This document shows positions 53,385 to 64,000 of a stretch of DNA of 64,000 nt, one piece after another. Positions within the stretch are counted from its first letter, which is position 1; each line of letters starts with the position of its first letter. Under the pieces are notes generated by a model, which was given only the letters and a program-made list of their open reading frames with translations, was not told the DNA's origin and did no database searches. Location of the stretch: the NCBI GenBank assembly GCA_012932865.1, contig SAXG01000017.1, positions 806,001 through 870,000 of the forward strand, in the 5' to 3' direction. The translations under genes and the position numbers were made by a program. The DNA is from Amylostereum areolatum. Its lineage: Eukaryota; Basidiomycota; Agaricomycetes; Russulales; Stereaceae.

Positions 53385-55809
53385 GCACTGCACCATAGTC
53401 CGACAGGTCCTCTAACGCCTGCAAGATAACAACCTGTTCCTTAAGCCAGAGAAATGTGTCTTTAAACAAGATTTCATCGAATACCTAGGGCTCATCATCT
53501 CACACAACAAAATCACCATGGACCCGGTTAAAGTAGCTGGAATACAGGACTGGCCAATGCCTCAAATGGTTAAAGATGTGCAGGCCTTCCTCGGCTTTGG
53601 CAATTTCTACCGATGTTTCATCAAAGACTTCTCCAAAGTTGCACGACCTCTGTTTGACCTGACAAAGAAGGACTGTGTGTAGAACTGGTCTACGGATTGC
53701 CAAGTTATGTTTGACGCGCTCAAAGCTGTGTTTACTTCCTCCCCCGTTCTGGTCATGCCTGACCCGAAGAAACCCTATCTTGTAGAAGTCGATGCCTCGG
53801 ACTTCGCTACTGGAGGCATCCTCTCGCATAAAGGCATTGACAACCACTGGCACCCGGTGGCGTATCTCTCCAAGGCTCTATCGGAGCCCGAACGCAACTA
53901 CGGCATCTACGACAAAGAGTTGCTCGTGATTATCCACGCACTCGAAGCTTGGCATCACTACATGGAAGGAGCCCCTGACATCGTTGAGATCTGGACGGAC
54001 CACAAGAACCTAGAATACTTTAAGATGGCGCAGAAACTGAGCTACAGACAGGCACGTTGGGCTCTCTTCCTCACCCAATTTGACTTCTCGCTCATTCACA
54101 AGCTAGGAGTGTCCCATCGTCCTGATCCAATGTCTCAACGACCCAATCACAAGCACGGCATTGAGAATGACAACAAAGAACATGTCCTACTCGACCCCAA
54201 ATTCTTCTAGATATGTGCAATGAGGCCGGGAGCAGTAACCTCCTGCGGCAAGGTCGAACTCCGATAACGAATCCGTGACTGCAAGACCAAGGACATTGAG
54301 GTCATTCAAGCCTTGGATGTCATCCTACGGAACAGACCACGTACACTCGTCAAGAACCTCTAAGAGTGGAACTATGAAGAAGGCCTAGTCCTGTTCAGAG
54401 GAAAGGTATATGTCCCTGCAGATGATGAACTACGATGTGACATTGTCAGAATGTACTACGAATCACCTCTGGCTGGACACCCTAGTCGCTTCAAAACCTA
54501 CGAACTCGTGAGTCGTGAATACTGGTGGCCTGGCATGTTGGTCTTTGTCTGCAACTTTGTAGCAGAATGCGCAACCTGCCAGTCAACAGAGATGCAGAAC
54601 AGCCGACCCCATGTCGACATGATCCCAAATGAAGTACCTGATCGACCATTTGGTATCATCTCTACCAACTTCATTGTCAAACTCCCTGACTGCAAAGGCT
54701 ATAACACCGTCAATGTTGTAGTCGATTGCCTCACAAAGATGGTAGTTACCACCTCATGTACGACGAAGATCACCAGTGACAGCATGGCCAACATTCTCTT
54801 CGACAAGGTATACCAACACTACGGCTTAGCGGGCAAGATCATCTCGGACCGAGGACCTCAGTTCGCTGGACAGGTGATGTGTACGCTCAATGAGAAACTT
54901 GGGATCAAGTCCACCCTCAGCACGGCGTATCACCCACAGACGAACGTCCAGACTGAACACGAGAACTAGAACCTTGAACAGTTTTTGCGAGTGTTCTGCA
55001 ACTACGGTCAAGATGACTAGGTGAAGTGGTTGCCCTTCTTCGAGTTTTCTCACAACTCCCGCACCCATGCAGCCACTGGAAAGGCCCCTTTTGAAGTCCT
55101 CTACAGTTTCCTCCCTAAGATGTACCCATCCATAAACCTGTCCTCAAAGGTCCCTGCAGTCGAAGAACACCTCTGTCAACTTGAAAAAGTCCAATAGGAG
55201 ATCAAGGCCAGCCTCACTCTCGCATCAGACTTGATGAAGCACTACAACAGTGACATGGTCAACAAGTCAACACAATTCACCATCGGAGATAAGGTCTGGC
55301 TCGAAGGCAAGAACCTGAAGACGACGAGGCCAATAAGCTTGCTGCTAAATGATTCGGACCCTTCGAGATCATTGATGTTGTTAGCCCAGTAAACTACTGC
55401 CTGAAGCTGTTGAAGATGTGGAGAATCCACCCAGTCTTCCATGCTTCACTGCTCACCATGTATAAGGAGACAACGGCACATGGTCCAAACTATGAACAAC
55501 CGCCGCCTGACCTCATTGATGACAAAGAAGAATACAATGTGGAAGACATCATCGACTCAAAGCCGACCTGCAATAAGAAAGGCATTTAGTACCTCGTCAA
55601 GTGGGCAGGCTATCCTGACTCCGAGAATACCTGGCTCCCTCGCTCCTTGCTCTCAAAGGTCACTAATATGATTGATGCCTTCCATAAGCGCCATCCAAAC
55701 GTGCCCTGCCCTGTGCGTTCCCTTGGCATTTATTTCGATGACTTTATCGCATCTACCCGTGCAGATGACATCGTGCTCCAGGCGAAAGTGCATCTTAAAG
55801 GGGGGGTAA
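53385..55809 (+). pseudogene. GyB4 Pol fragment, 5'-truncated
   Basis: Starts inside RT after the YMDD region (DEHCTIVRQVL), then RNase H (53707-54210 open frame), integrase (GHPSRFKTYELVSREYWWPG, ISDRGPQFAGQV) and a decayed chromodomain near 55590-55640. Many nonsense codons: TAA 53413, TAG 53680 (Trp), TAG 54208, and more near 54362, 54967, 55018, 55196 and 55588. Most are CAA/CAG to TAA/TAG or TGG to TAG. Confidence 0.9.
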
Positions 55810-56225
55810 TGTCACAGATCGCTCTATTTCTCTCTTTGTTTGCAGACCTTGTACACGCGACATGTCATGGCACATGACTTCCTCTCGCATCACATGCTCC
55901 GACGACATCATTGCCCAGACTTCCAAGTGGGGCTCCACCTCCTTATCTATGACATCATTGCTCCGGACTTCCATTCTCTGCCCTATGACTCCTCCCTTAT
56001 TGTTCCCTCCTGCTCGCACCACCATCACACCGTATTGTTCTCACCTATATATAAGGACAGTGTTTCCTTTCCCTTTTCCCTAGACTGTCCCTCTCATCAT
56101 ATGGTACTGTAGCTTGTGTTGCACTACCCTAGACCTGGCACTCTCAAATCTAGTTGTTTTCCCTCGCTCCTTCCATCGTCGTGACTTAGGTGGTTCCTTT
56201 GGTCTCATAAACTGCGTTTCTGACA
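55810..56225 (+). repeat. GyB4 3' LTR (416 bp)
   Basis: Follows the same G7 purine tract. TGTCACAGATCG ... TTTCTGACA. TATATATAAGG is present. Confidence 0.9.
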
Positions 56226-57400
56226 CGTGTTGCAAAATTAGAGGATCACTTTTTGGCCCTGCGACGCAAGGCGGTACACTTCTCCATTCATATTCTGTCG
56301 CGCTTTCACCAAGTCGATGGCAGAGACTCGCCTCAGTATCAACAGAAGATTGTGATTCCGACGAGAATGTCTGGGATGGCAAATATTCGAGGAAACTGTA
56401 AGCACCTGTACATCAATACTCTTAAGAGATTTGACAGTGATGTCTGTAGTGTACACTGTTCATCTATCTCATTATATCATAAGATTTCCCAATCCTATCT
56501 ACAAATACACGCATGATGAGGCTTGGCTTACGCTGAACTGGCCTTCCGTGTCGCTGGACATACGATGCACTCGAGGGACAAAGGTGTTGAGTACAAATGA
56601 AGCATGATAACTGGTTGATAGCAGGACATCTGAAAGTGCGCACCCACCATAACACGGGGCCATGTTTTGAAGATGTCGCCTGCCGCGGTGCATCAAGTTC
56701 AAACAATCAATGAGGGATAAAGCAAAATATATAGCATGAAAGATATAGTCTATGACCCGTTGCCACCACACTGTAACACCGCACCAATTTGAGCCTCATA
56801 CATGCGCACACACGTTCCAACTTCTGAAGCATGGGGCGGACTCTGCTGGTGACCTTGGCCTGAAAAATGAAGGTGTTGTTAGTTCATTCTTCATAAATTA
56901 TGAGGCAATGAAAAGACGTACACCTCGCCAATCATAGATGATGATGTGCCGCATAGCGGCCTCAGCGATGGGGAACCGACAAACATGCAATCACTAGAGC
57001 GTGGCAAGCATGCAGCGCTCCTCCTCTACCGCCTTGGCCGTGATCTCATGCTGTGTAGTAAACCTTATGGCCGGCTGGTGGCGTGATGCAAGGTTCTTAA
57101 GCACACAGGTATACTGTAGATGTGTCAGCGATAGGGCACAGATGAGACAGGGAAGAAGGCACTTAGAACAGCACACATGTATATAAAAACATACTCAACT
57201 GCAGTGTTCATGTCCCTGAGCTATCTTTGTAAGAGTGTCTTGCAGCCGGTACAGTACCTCTTGCTCCAAAGCCACAGCCATGCAGTGTTGGCAGGGAAAG
57301 CACCGCACCACAGGACACTGTTCACATAGCCCGGCTGTGCTGTCGCCTGCAAGTAACAGCGTCAGTTGACGAGTGTTGTAGGAAGACAATATGAGAACTT
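56226..57400. other. Possible degraded minus-strand gene, unresolved
   Basis: Exon-like pieces are seen on the minus strand (for example about 57115-57000: NLASRHQPAIRFTTQHEITA) with stops between them. They could not be chained into a convincing gene or family. Confidence 0.3.
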
Positions 57401-57447
57401 ACGTTGAGATGAAGCTGCACGTTAGAGTTTAGGACCTCATCGAGCGA

Positions 57448-57858
57448 GTGCTCATTCTCCCGATGATCAAGGATGGTCTGGCTCGAATCCTCATTGCGAA
57501 ACTCAATCTACCTGCCGAACCCCTCGCTGGTCTCAATTACGCTCTGAAGGTGGTGTGTGGTCTGGTATCCACCGATCCTAGCGTAAACCAAGAATGGTTT
57601 CTTCATGGCGCACATGCTACTCTGGATGAGAAGTACTGTTTCGCATTCCTCTCTTTCACCCGCATGCCATTGCATGAAGTCCCTTTGAGAGCCGGCACCA
57701 CCACACCCACTATGAACCATAGGAGGTTCATTCCGGCTATCATGCGATTCACCCTTGAGGAAAACGGTCAGGCCACATCTGTCCACCGATCCCTAACCGA
57801 CCTCTCCTTCGACATCCAGTGGGATATTTCTCGCGAGTGTCTAGCAGGGATATTTTGA
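57448..57858 (+). CDS. Hypothetical frame, 136 codons
   Basis: Open frame of ordinary composition (LPAEPLAGLNYALKVVCGLV, HATLDEKYCFAFLSFTRMPL). The track start is a non-ATG codon and upstream splicing is unclear. No family recognised. The antisense frame at 57508-57786 is judged less protein-like. Confidence 0.35.
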   Translation: MLILPMIKDGLARILIAKLNLPAEPLAGLNYALKVVCGLVSTDPSVNQEWFLHGAHATLDEKYCFAFLSFTRMPLHEVPLRAGTTTPTMNHRRFIPAIMRFTLEENGQATSVHRSLTDLSFDIQWDISRECLAGIF

Positions 57859-57859
57859 G

Positions 57860-58553
57860 ATATAAGCCCCTCTGATGTTGTTTCAACTCATTGGTGAGTG
57901 GATTGCACTCTCGAGGTCGTCCATCACAGATTGACCCACCTCCAGTTTAATCAACCACCATATCATTACAGACAAGGAGGATGTTCTTTGCCTGTGTGTA
58001 AGTCCGTCATCATACTTATCTCACTGTATATTAACATTTCCCAACAGAACTGCTACTGAGATGTTGGGTGTTCCCAATTATCTGCATGCTGACTGAGATG
58101 AGCATCTTTTCGTGCTTGTAATATTTTTCTCGGCTTACTCGCACACTCAGATGGCCCTTGTCTGGGATAACATTGTTCAGACACGTTAATAACTTACCTA
58201 CACATGCATATACCACATCGCCTTTCAACATCTCAGATTGAGACTTCTGATGTCCTAAGTTTCGAAGCAGATGATGTCAAATCATCCAAATGAAGATGTA
58301 GAAAGTGTGAACATCATTAATCCACAACTTGCACTACTACTTGGTTAAACATTTTATGTGACCAAGTTTTAACCCTCTCTTTCAGACTGTGGGAACATCA
58401 GGATCAGGTCCTTTGAAGTTTCAATGGGCACGGCCATGGTACGCATCCTTCTCTCTTTATTTCTATGCCATTCCCTCTCTCAAGATGAGTGTTTGCTCCC
58501 GATTCTTCCGCTCAAGTACACCCGCCCCGCACTGATTCACTTTTGAACGCTTT
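57860..58553. other. Spacer, no gene seen
   Basis: AT-rich with short frames only. Confidence 0.45.
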
Positions 58554-58859
58554 TGTCATGGTTCGCCCTTTTGCTCCGCTTTTTCCTTGCTTTCTCGCGC
58601 TATCTGATCTCACACCTGTGGATCAATCCCCTTTGATGGCATCGCTGATGTGCCCCTTGGTCTGTGCACATCCCCTCCCTAGTATATATAGCTGGCCTGC
58701 ATGTATCTAGTTCCTTAGTCTTTCCTCCTAGTCTTTACCGGCTTAGAGTGCAATGTACTGTTCTCCCTTTGTTCCCTGATTCCCCCTTCCTCTGAGCCAC
58801 TGCCTGTGTCGCGACTTAGAAGGCTATTGGATGCATTCCTTAGTCGGTCGTTCTTGACA
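58554..58859 (+). repeat. LTR-F solo LTR, copy 2 (306 bp)
   Basis: TGTCATGGTTCG ... GTTCTTGACA with target duplication GCTTT at 58549-58553 and 58860-58864. TATATATAG lies at about 58682-58690. Confidence 0.9.
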
Positions 58860-59025
58860 GCTTTGAAGACATCGGTCAAGTGTTGTTAGTGAGTGGTGTG
58901 TAGTCTGGGTGAAGCTGATTGCTGAACAATATCTTGTTAGCCTTCTGAGAGCAATAACACTGCCACAATGATGAAAAGGCCAGTTCACTTAGTGAGTAAG
59001 CATGTCGTAAAGGCCAGAAATACTG

Positions 59026-59778
59026 TTGACAAGCCAGCAGAGGTTCAAACTAGTTATTTTCCTTATTATTGGCATCATGGCCACCATCGCTGCCGCCAAC
59101 TATCCTCTGATCAAGGAGAAAGTTGTGACTCATCTCCTTGGCTCTCTCGACGACTGTTGTGTTATCAAATGTTATGACTATGTGCAAGCTGCGACAGGTG
59201 GCAGGATCGTCCCACAGCTCACATCCAACTTCAAGCCAGACCTCCGGGCACATATTCGGTCTAGGCTACCCTATGCGATCAGCGGGGGGTCCAGCCCTGA
59301 CACCGTCATTTGGGAAGACGATCAGTTTGGAGACTGTTGGGAGTTTGCCAGGGACAAGGTGCACATTGGCATTGTTTTGTCACTCGACTCCATCATCATC
59401 ACGAACATTTCCGTTGAGCACAAGTGCTATTCCCCCCTGGACACGGTGCCTCGAGATATGTTGCTTTGAGTAGTTCTGGAGACTGTGATGGAGGGACAGC
59501 AGGAATGACTGCATGGAGAGTTACCTTCTAGCTTAGCAGTGTTCAATGCTTTACTCCTCCATGCTAACGTGTCTCTCGGGGATTGCACACTTATACCTAT
59601 CGCCTACTTTCAGTACAACAAGACTTCCGCCGACGTTCTTCAACACTTTGAAGTGTGGGGAGGGCTTAGTAATGGAGATGTTAGGCTGGGAGCAATAATG
59701 GTAGACATTTTAAGCAACTGGGGTGGGGCATCTACTTGTCTGTATCACGTCCAGATTCATGGTCGACGGAGTGTGTAG
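59026..59778 (+). pseudogene. SUN-domain (Sad1/UNC-84) protein remnant
   Basis: A hydrophobic span (LVIFLIIGIMATIAAA) is followed by a SUN-type core: DYVQAATGGRIVPQLTS, SSPDTVIWEDDQFGDCWEFA, IGIVLSLDSIIITNISVEH, and finally MVDILSNWGGASTCLYHVQIHG. SUN proteins sit in the inner nuclear membrane and bind KASH partners. Breaks: TGA at 59467 (probably from Trp) and another near 59506, in the same frame. An unseen intron is possible between them. No full N-terminus was found. Confidence 0.7.
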
Positions 59779-59879
59779 GGTTACAGTTACATGCTCATGT
59801 GAGGGAATTATATAGTGGCAGGTCTGAAGTATGTATCCCACCGACCAATGTTGATCGCCGCTTGACCCTCTTCCTTGGA

Positions 59880-60519
59880 CTATTGCGCAAGGGTCTTCAA
59901 GACAAAGCATGTGGCGGGGTGTGTCGAAGGGATACAGCACATCGGGCACGTGTAGATCGGGTGCTTAGCTCCCTTGGCAAGTATACTCGAGAACCAGGCT
60001 GCAATGCAGTCTCCGCAAAAGATGTGCCTACAAGTCAACCTGTTTACGTGGTATGTTTTCAGTGAACAAGTAAGCCAGCAATGGAGCGTACACAATGGGC
60101 AACTTCCTCTTTGACTTGCAGAGCGGGCAAGTCACAGCGCCTTCCAGTGACTATTTTGAGGCTCCAAGAGCATGTGCCTCAGAGTAATTCATGACGAAGA
60201 TATTTTCCACTTACTATCTTCTAGTTCTGGATTGTTGCTCTGGCTTCCGCGAGAGCCATTTCGACTGCCCAACACCTCTTGAGCTCCGACGAGAGCTCCG
60301 CTACTGACCTGATGCTCTGTGTGTGCCACTCACCTTGCTCCTGATGTTGTTATGATACAGACAAAACTCAAAATATGTCCTTGAGGTCATATGATAGCCA
60401 CATACCTTCTCTTCTGCTTTAAGCTTTGCTTCTAGGTCTCTAGCATCAACTTTGCTCAGCCGAGACATTCTCAGCTTCTTTTTTGCAATCGGCTCCTCAT
60501 TATCATCAGAAGAAGACAA
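59880..60519 (-). pseudogene. RING-finger protein remnant
   Basis: Minus-strand pieces: an acidic/basic N-terminal region (SSSDDNEEPIAKKKLRMSRL, then DARDLEAKLKAEEK with a GTATGT donor), CPLCKSKRKL (first Cys pair), and CRHIFCGDCIAAWF with YTCPMC, completing a C3HC4 RING. Frame changes and stops between the pieces show decay. RING proteins usually act as ubiquitin ligases. The layout recalls a multicopy basidiomycete RING family. Confidence 0.6.
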
Positions 60520-61118
60520 GATGATAATTGCCTCCCTTTTTGATGATCCTCTGGTATTAGAGGAAGAGCTCTTGGAATGGGAGGGTGCAGATGGTGGACG
60601 TATAGTGGAATAAAGAGAACTGCATGAGGCCGCACACGGCGCAGATAACTGGACGTGATCGTGTCACATGACCCTATCTGTGGGCTCGCAACTTGAAGTT
60701 GAGCTTGACATTACTCGTCTCCCAACGTTTTGCCTTACTGTCATCATACACACACCTCCCATTTCACCTTACGGTGCACTCCAGCCGGTTTTCTCTCACA
60801 AAGTTGTGCGAAACTTTTGTGAACGCTACTCAAAGCCTCGTGTATTGCCACTCATTGCAACCTTTAAAAGTCTTTTGAGATGCCACTCAATCCAATTTGC
60901 CTTCTCATCCTTCTCCCAAACTGCCCACTCTTCCTCCTTCAAGAAAGCAAATCATGTCGCTTTCACTGTCCTCACAAGCAGTGATACGAGCTAATTTTTT
61001 CAAACCTGAGGCTCGGAAGGGCTCGTCAAATCTCACAGTGCTGGCTTGATCAGGTTAGACTCTCAGAACCTACCACAGTACCTTCTGCTTACTGACCTTT
61101 TCAGCCCGTCCAGAGCAC

Positions 61119-62613
61119 ATGGCCCATCCAGAGCACATAAGTGCCCCCGCTTCTTGCGTAATCGATGTCACCCTTGCCACTGATGTATGTGGCAATGACA
61201 AAGATCTTCAAGGCGCACGTTCTGCTGAGTCAGCAGGGGCGGCTGGTTTGTGCACTTTTCTCCCCCAGTTTTTTTTTTCCTATCAAAAACCGTTCTCAGA
61301 TCTAAGCTCCCTTATAGCCCAATGAGCTCGTTCTGAAGGCCGAGGGTGAGTATCTCACTGGCCATCTGGAGAACTACACTGATATTTGCTCTCGCAGTCT
61401 CTACCTTCTTATTCATGTGTCCTCTAGCTTATCTGGCCAGAATTGCTCACTCTGTCGCTTCCGCTGCTTCATCACTCGCGACGCTCCTTCTCCCGATCTA
61501 CATGTTATGGATCCCAGTCTATCAAGAGACTGCTCGCTGGACAACTGCCTTCTCGCTCAAATGGTGCCTCTTCTTAGCACTCCCCGTTGTCGTTCAAATG
61601 ACTGTCCAAGTGGCACGTGATATCAATGGCATTTGCTCCTATCTCATCATCCCATCTTTCCCCTTTGTATCCTTTATCTGCCCCACAGAAATTGGTTTCC
61701 AAGCCAGTTCAGCCAAGCGGGCAGATTTTCCGGGTCTTATGGCACTGCAAGGGCAGAGCATCGTAATTTTAATGGATGACATGTTACCTGACCAGGGCCT
61801 GGCCTTAGAGCTCAAGAAGGCTCAACCAGCAATTGACAATGCCATTGTGCTAGTAGGCACAAATGATCTGCTCTGTAAAGACATTCTGGGCTCCAAGCTC
61901 AAGACATTCACTATGCAGGCATGCACGGTCGGCAGGGTGTTGCAGAAATTTGATTCATCTGTAGGAGGTTCTGTGGATTTGTGAGTTATTTGTTGGTTTC
62001 ATGGCTGATTTCCAACTAATCATCACAATTATGCCGCAGTATCATTGCCGTAAACGACTATGCCCTCTGACAAATCGAACACGCCCAACTTGCTAAACTG
62101 GGCCTTCTTGAAAGCACCCCGTGGCCCACACTCAGGCCGTATCTGAAGGATCTAGACATGTTCGTGGAGGAAGCTTTCACTCTGGCTGCAGGGGTGTGCA
62201 CAACAGAACTGCACCATCTCATCATTGACGCAGAGAAGTTGATGATGAGCTTGGATGACCTCGAAGCCCAATTAGATGTCATTTACGAAATCATTCTGTG
62301 GGAGGATGGTGACTGGGAGAGGTACCAGTGCCAGGTCGAGGATCAGCTGTGGACTAGGCTAGGGTGGAACAGTGATTTGCTGAATACCACATGTACTCAT
62401 TGTGGCCTTCTGTATGGTCTTTCAGCCTTTCGCAAGCAGGCACTTTTCCACGCTGCCAGCGCCTTAGTCATGCTACAAGAGATGGAGGCAAATTTGGAGA
62501 ACCTTCGAATGTGCACTGCTGCACCCGAGCTTACGAATGACGCTATCCCTGTTGAGCTCCATGTCAAAAGCATACAGAACAGTCTCGCCAGGCTTCAGGT
62601 GGCTCGGAGCTGA
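61119..62613 (+). pseudogene. Predicted membrane protein of a fungal family, nearly intact
   Basis: Exon 1 begins about 61119 (AHPEHISAPASCVIDVTLAT). Introns 61346-61397 and 61981-62039 have GTGAGT donors and CAG acceptors. Exon 2 has hydrophobic spans (FLFMCPLAYLARIAHSV, LATLLLPIYMLWIPVY, WCLFLALPVVVQM) and a GSKLKTFTMQ...GSVD end. Exon 3 opens IIAVNDYAL and is helical. A TGA at 62068 (probably from CGA) and one at about 61323 break it. The family is known to me only as uncharacterised Agaricomycete proteins. Confidence 0.6.
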
Positions 62614-62614
62614 C

Positions 62615-63166
62615 TGTGACGACGGAGTCGATTACGTGCCGACAACGACAACAACACACAACAAAATAAGAAAGAAACTCGAAGTCAACCTCCTCGAGCG
62701 CGACTACACAGGTCAGCGCGCGAAGCCGCAAGGGCACTACTTAGGCACTGCAAATGACTAGTCCAAAGACCAAGTTTAGCATTAGTCACAGTTCTAAGAT
62801 ACAGTAGAAACACTGCTTACCTAGTCCAAAGACCAAGAGGTCGAGATGAGGACTAGGCTCGCTACATGCACTCCTTTTATACTACTAGGGCGACCCACTT
62901 CAGAGCCCCTTGACCCACATAATATCCTAAGTACAGTAATCATATTCTACCAATCCTGTGCACTGATTCTATGCTGTGCGTGTAAGCGGAGTTCCAAAGT
63001 CCGAAATCAGGTACGTCATATGAAGGAAAACACGTGCTTAGTCACGTGACCAACCCAGTCATAATCCCAAGTCCAAAACAATGTCCTTCCACCGTCATAA
63101 TAAAATGAAAAAGGGTGTAAGTCCCTTTGAGGAAAAAGATAGGGGCTATTGACACGTGTCGTCATA
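62615..63166 (-). repeat. GyE 3' LTR (552 bp)
   Basis: A purine tract (TAGGAGGGGGGTAA) abuts its minus-strand start, which reads TATGACG rather than TGTGACG, a likely point mutation. The other end is CGTCACA-like on the minus strand. Confidence 0.88.
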
Positions 63167-63177
63167 TTACCCCCCTC

Positions 63178-63835
63178 CTAAGGCCTGGCAACCCGACAGG
63201 CTAAGCTCGTATGGCGACTCATCTCCCATTCGCAATCAGTATCGTTGCCATCAGTAAAGTTTTCCCTTAACCCCCAAGGCAGCGACATAAAGAGCACGGT
63301 GTTTAGTTTTCGTGGGGCCGAGGGATTCTGTGCGTAGAAATCCCGGACGGCATCTTCCGTGTTGACGTTTTTTGCCGGTTCCCAGCTATTATTGCCCGGG
63401 CCGTATTCCTTCCACCACACCAGGTATTGGAGTTGACGCCGGAAGATCCAGCTGTCAGTTATCTCCTCTACCTTGTATTCCTCTTCTCCATCAACTTCGA
63501 CCAGAGGTGGCGGTGGCGGCAGTTGCCCATTAACTTTGTTGCCTTTCCACGGCGAGAGCTTGTCCACATGGAAGATGTTGTGGACTTTGAGCTGTGGGGG
63601 AAGCTTGAGTCGATAATCGAGATCACCAACCCGCTCAATTACTTCGTAAGGACCGAGTTGGCACGGGTCTAGCTTACGGCTCACTTGGTGGATCGAGATG
63701 TTCTTCGATGAAAGCATTACCTTATCCCCTACTTTGAATTCGTGAGGGCGAGTCCGTCCCGGAGCTCGGGAGTTTTTCATGTTCTCCTTATAGAGTCGCA
63801 TGGCAGCTTCGGCATCTTCGCGCGCTTTGCGCAGC
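63178..63835 (-). pseudogene. GyE Pol C-terminus with chromodomain
   Basis: The frame contains KLRKAREDAEAAMRLYKENM, then VGDKVMLSSKN and DPCQLGPYEVIERVGDLDYR, an HVDKLSPW motif, and a chromodomain (YKVEEITDS, YLVWWKEYGPGNNSWEP). The integrase core expected upstream is missing past about 63838, where unrelated sequence begins. Confidence 0.88.
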
Positions 63836-63838
63836 TTT

Positions 63839-64000
63839 TTTTCTTTCTAATTAAAGTCTATTTGAGATTTTACCTATGTCTAGACTGTGTCGCCTGCGAG
63901 TTGTTGTGACGTGCGTACTCCTCTGTATCTATCCTAATGCAGCAATCCCAGCCATATCGTGGTATGTTTGGAATGAGTTGGCCTCGTAGAGGTCATTGCG
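63839..64000. other. Window edge, no feature
   Basis: No similarity to the expected integrase. No frame supported. Confidence 0.4.

Larger units (their letters stand above)
62615..63838 (-). mobile_element. GyE 3' fragment: chromodomain end and LTR
   Basis: Runs from a break at about 63838 through the pol C-terminus to the LTR at 62615-63166. Its family LTR also stands alone at 23466-24020. Confidence 0.88.

Noticed and set aside
61346..61397. GTG start at 61346 for the membrane protein
   Set aside because: The GTG is the first base of a GTGAGT splice donor; the stretch to 61397 is read as an intron.

Overview
This window looks like a transposon-rich, gene-poor region of a filamentous basidiomycete genome, probably Agaricomycetes. 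Evidence is the 50-60 bp introns (GTRNGT donors, CTAAC/CTGAC-like branch sites), dominant Ty3/Gypsy chromoviruses, a Ty1/Copia element, and remnants of families I associate with mushroom-forming fungi (DUF6589, RecQ-like helicases, RING and SUN genes). I cannot name the species. Almost every coding stretch is a retroelement or a broken gene. The one clearly intact full-length gene is a Copia gag-pol.

Layout. 1-3405: 3' end of a + strand gypsy (GyA1). 4054-11572: full-length but decayed minus-strand gypsy (GyB1). 11573-18399: degraded multi-exon host-like genes and spacers. 18400-20201: 3' fragment of GyA2. 20202-24600: unusual repeat islands with a 40-bp tandem repeat, G-rich and C-rich arrays, near-perfect hairpins, a 91-bp inverted repeat and a solo LTR. 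24600-33171: a scrambled block with a gypsy RT (GyD), a RecQ-like helicase end, a gypsy fragment, Copia LTRs, a Copia internal fragment, a DUF6589 gene and another gypsy fragment. A single inversion would tidy most of it. 34178-49191: one gypsy (GyC, 5-bp target duplication GAGGG) carrying extra reading frames after pol. An intact Copia (42970-48911, duplication TTAAG) sits in its 5' LTR and a 209-bp tRNA-bearing element sits in its RNase H region. 49197-52700: more skewed arrays and hairpins with further insertions. 53128-56225: a tRNA-bearing element, then a 5'-truncated GyB copy. 56226-62614: decayed SUN-domain, RING-finger and membrane-protein genes. 62615-63838: 3' end of another gypsy (GyE).

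Insertion order can be read from nesting: skewed arrays first, then GyC, then Copia and the tRNA-bearing element inside GyC. By eye the Copia LTRs differ at about 2 of 448 positions, the GyC LTRs at about 5 of 471, and the GyB1 LTRs at roughly 25 of 420.

Most notable observations: (1) three 209-bp TG...CA elements, each with a perfect 5-bp target duplication and each containing a whole tRNA-like gene; (2) a spliced coiled-coil frame and a single-pass membrane frame between GyC pol and its 3' LTR; (3) two gypsy families whose primer-binding sites are complementary to their own predicted transcript starts; (4) two similar inverted ends that break one gypsy reading frame at the same codon, one beside a helicase gene and one beside a DUF6589 gene; (5) islands where G-rich DNA switches to C-rich DNA across a hairpin.
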